Below, piece by piece: positions 5,633-6,499 of a stretch of 6,499 nucleotides of DNA. Position 1 is the stretch's first letter. Every line of letters starts with the position of its first letter. The notes under the pieces were generated by a model that had not been told where the DNA came from, made no database searches, and was given only the letters and a program-made list of their open reading frames with translations. The position numbers and the translations under genes were made by a program. Origin of the DNA: Gammaproteobacteria bacterium (GTDB lineage: Bacteria; Pseudomonadota; Gammaproteobacteria; UBA5335; SLRW01); NCBI GenBank assembly GCA_007130745.1, contig SLRW01000067.1, forward strand, positions 1 through 6,499, written 5' to 3'.

Positions 5633-6288
5633 TGTCGGAAGCGAAACTGATTGTATTTGACTGGGACGGCACGCTGGTGGATTCGGTGTCGCATATTGTG
5701 GCTTGTATGCAGGGTGCGGCCCGCGATGCCGGTCTGCCCGTGCCCGATGACAGTACGGCCCGGGACGTGATCGGCCTGGGGCTGGATGATGCGCTGTCGG
5801 GGTTGTTTCCGGGTGAGCACGACCCCGAGGCGCTGGCGGTGATGATCCGTGCCTACCGTGAGCGCTATTTTGCGGCGGACGATTCTGCCGTGGCGCCCTT
5901 CGAGGGCGTGGGCGAGTTGCTGGAGCGGCTGCGCACGTCCGGTTTGCGGCTGGCGGTGGCCACCGGCAAGAGCCCCGAGGGCTTGCAGCGCGCTTTTGCC
6001 CAGACCGGGCTGGGGGGCTATTTTGAAACGCTGCGTTGTGCTGACGGCCGTCTGGCCAAACCGCACCCGGCCATGCTGGAGGAAATTCTGGCCGAGACCC
6101 GCGTGGATGCCGGGCTGGCCCTGATGGTGGGGGATTCCGCGCACGATCTGGCCATGGCTCGTGCCGCTTCGGTGGGGGGTGTGGGCGTGATGACCGGGGC
6201 GCATGACAGGTCCAGGCTGATGCGTTGCGGCCCGCTGGCTTGCCTGCCGGCGGCGATCCATCTGCCGCCCTGGCTGGCGCGGCGATGA
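5632..6288 (+). CDS. HAD-superfamily phosphatase (phosphoglycolate phosphatase-like)
   Basis: This 218-residue cytoplasmic hydrolase has all four HAD motifs: DWDGT at 10-14 (Asp10 nucleophile, Asp12 acid/base), VATGKS at 109-114 with Thr111, KPHP at 143-146 with Lys143, and GDSAHD at 167-172 with metal-binding Asp168 and Asp172. A helical cap lies between motifs I and II (about 20-85), placing it in subfamily IA with phosphoglycolate phosphatases. The substrate cannot be read from sequence; a metabolite-repair or sugar-phosphate phosphatase is likely. The start overlaps the rluC stop by one base, so they form an operon. Pseudomonas keeps a similar HAD gene directly after rluC. The short tail after about residue 190 (HLPPWLARR at the end) is not conserved in my recollection of the family. 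Confidence 0.92.
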   Translation: MSEAKLIVFDWDGTLVDSVSHIVACMQGAARDAGLPVPDDSTARDVIGLGLDDALSGLFPGEHDPEALAVMIRAYRERYFAADDSAVAPFEGVGELLERLRTSGLRLAVATGKSPEGLQRAFAQTGLGGYFETLRCADGRLAKPHPAMLEEILAETRVDAGLALMVGDSAHDLAMARAASVGGVGVMTGAHDRSRLMRCGPLACLPAAIHLPPWLARR

Positions 6289-6380
6289 ATGTTTTCTCCG
6301 CATTGGATAGCGCTGGAAGCGCCGTGTAGAGTCGCGTCTTTGTTGACTCCCGTTGGGCGTCCGGGGTTTCGGAACCGATA
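6289..6380 (+). other. Short spacer with a possible 30-codon reading frame and a small hairpin
   Basis: An ATG directly after the HAD stop opens a 30-codon frame that ends in TAA at 6379-6381, sharing its last A with the glycosyltransferase ATG. Its product (MFSPHWIALEAPCRV...) resembles nothing I know and uses rare codons (ATA, AGA), so it may be chance. GCGCT (6310-6314) and AGCGC (6318-6322) form a 5-bp hairpin with a 3-base loop, without a following T-run. GAGTC (6329-6333) and GACTC (6345-6349) are a second weak inverted repeat. No clear promoter is seen. Confidence 0.3.
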
Positions 6381-6499
6381 ATGAGCATTCGCTGCACAGT
6401 GATTATTGCCACCTACCGTCGACCAGAACTGCTGTGTCGGGCGGTTGAGAGCGTGTTGGCGCAAACCTTCACGGATTTTGAGCTGGTGGTGGTGGATGA
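6381..6499 (+). CDS. Family 2 glycosyltransferase, N-terminal fragment (runs off window)
   Basis: The first 39 codons match the N-terminus of GT-A fold family 2 glycosyltransferases: TVIIATYRRPELLCRAVESV at 6-25, followed by LAQTFTDFELVVVD. These are the first beta strand, the helix with the typical S-V-L-A-Q-T, and the second strand leading to the nucleotide-sugar-binding aspartate. Such enzymes move sugars from UDP- or GDP-sugars to lipopolysaccharide, capsule or other acceptors; the exact substrate cannot be inferred. A weak GGAA at 6371-6374 serves as ribosome binding site six bases before the ATG. In Pseudomonas the gene after this HAD hydrolase is, from memory, sppA, so the neighbour differs here. 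The gene may begin a surface-polysaccharide cluster beyond the window. Confidence 0.85.
   Translation, partial: MSIRCTVIIATYRRPELLCRAVESVLAQTFTDFELVVVD

Noticed and set aside
6353..6382. Possible promoter TTGGGC, 18 bases, GATAAT before the glycosyltransferase
   Set aside because: Transcription would begin inside the coding sequence, after the start codon, so it cannot serve this gene as read.
4607..6412. 601-codon minus-strand frame across rluC and the HAD gene
   Set aside because: It is the mirror of two well-supported plus-strand genes; the product is His/Pro/Arg/Gln-rich as expected from antisense of GC-rich codons.
1..6499. CRISPR arrays, transfer RNA genes, insertion sequences or phage genes
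   Set aside because: I saw no regularly spaced repeats with spacers, no tRNA-like cloverleaf, and no transposase, integrase or phage protein motifs on either strand.

Overview
This is a GC-rich window from a gammaproteobacterium outside the enteric group. The evidence is the gene content and order. YcaR-kdsB-phosphatase run on the plus strand, and rne runs on the minus strand toward them. rluC and a HAD phosphatase then diverge from rne. As I recall it, Pseudomonas has nearly this neighbourhood (lpxK, ycaR, kdsB, low-molecular-weight phosphatase, murB, rne, rluC, HAD hydrolase, sppA). I cannot name the genus.

Region 1-1466 (plus strand) is an operon. It holds the last codons of an upstream gene (probably lpxK), the Trm112-like zinc-ribbon protein YcaR, CMP-Kdo synthetase KdsB, and a low-molecular-weight tyrosine phosphatase. 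The genes overlap or lie within about 10 bases of each other, and each has a recognisable ribosome binding site. LpxK and KdsB both serve lipid A and Kdo assembly, so the operon is mainly about outer-membrane lipopolysaccharide.

Region 1467-1545 is a short convergent junction. It is dominated by nested inverted repeats, including three tandem 10-bp palindromes. These probably form the terminator between the phosphatase gene and rne. No murB is present here.

Region 1546-4134 (minus strand) is RNase E, 862 residues. The catalytic half is canonical. The C-terminal half is low-complexity, with Arg/Gly-rich and then Pro/Glu/Lys-rich sequence.

Region 4135-4681 is the divergent rne/rluC intergenic region. 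I see a good sigma70-type promoter for rne, which would give a leader of about 460 nucleotides carrying several stem-loops. Such a leader fits the known feedback control of RNase E on its own mRNA. A candidate rluC promoter overlaps the upstream edge of the rne promoter.

Region 4682-6288 (plus strand) is rluC (23S rRNA pseudouridine synthase) coupled by a TAATG overlap to a HAD-family phosphatase. After a 92-base gap, the first 39 codons of a family 2 glycosyltransferase run off the end of the window.

Most of the window is conserved housekeeping sequence and I found no new defence, mobile or biosynthetic system. The items most worth a second look are the nested palindromes at the phosphatase/rne junction, the structured rne leader with its overlapping divergent promoters, the unusual RNase E tail, and the change of neighbour (a glycosyltransferase) after the HAD gene.
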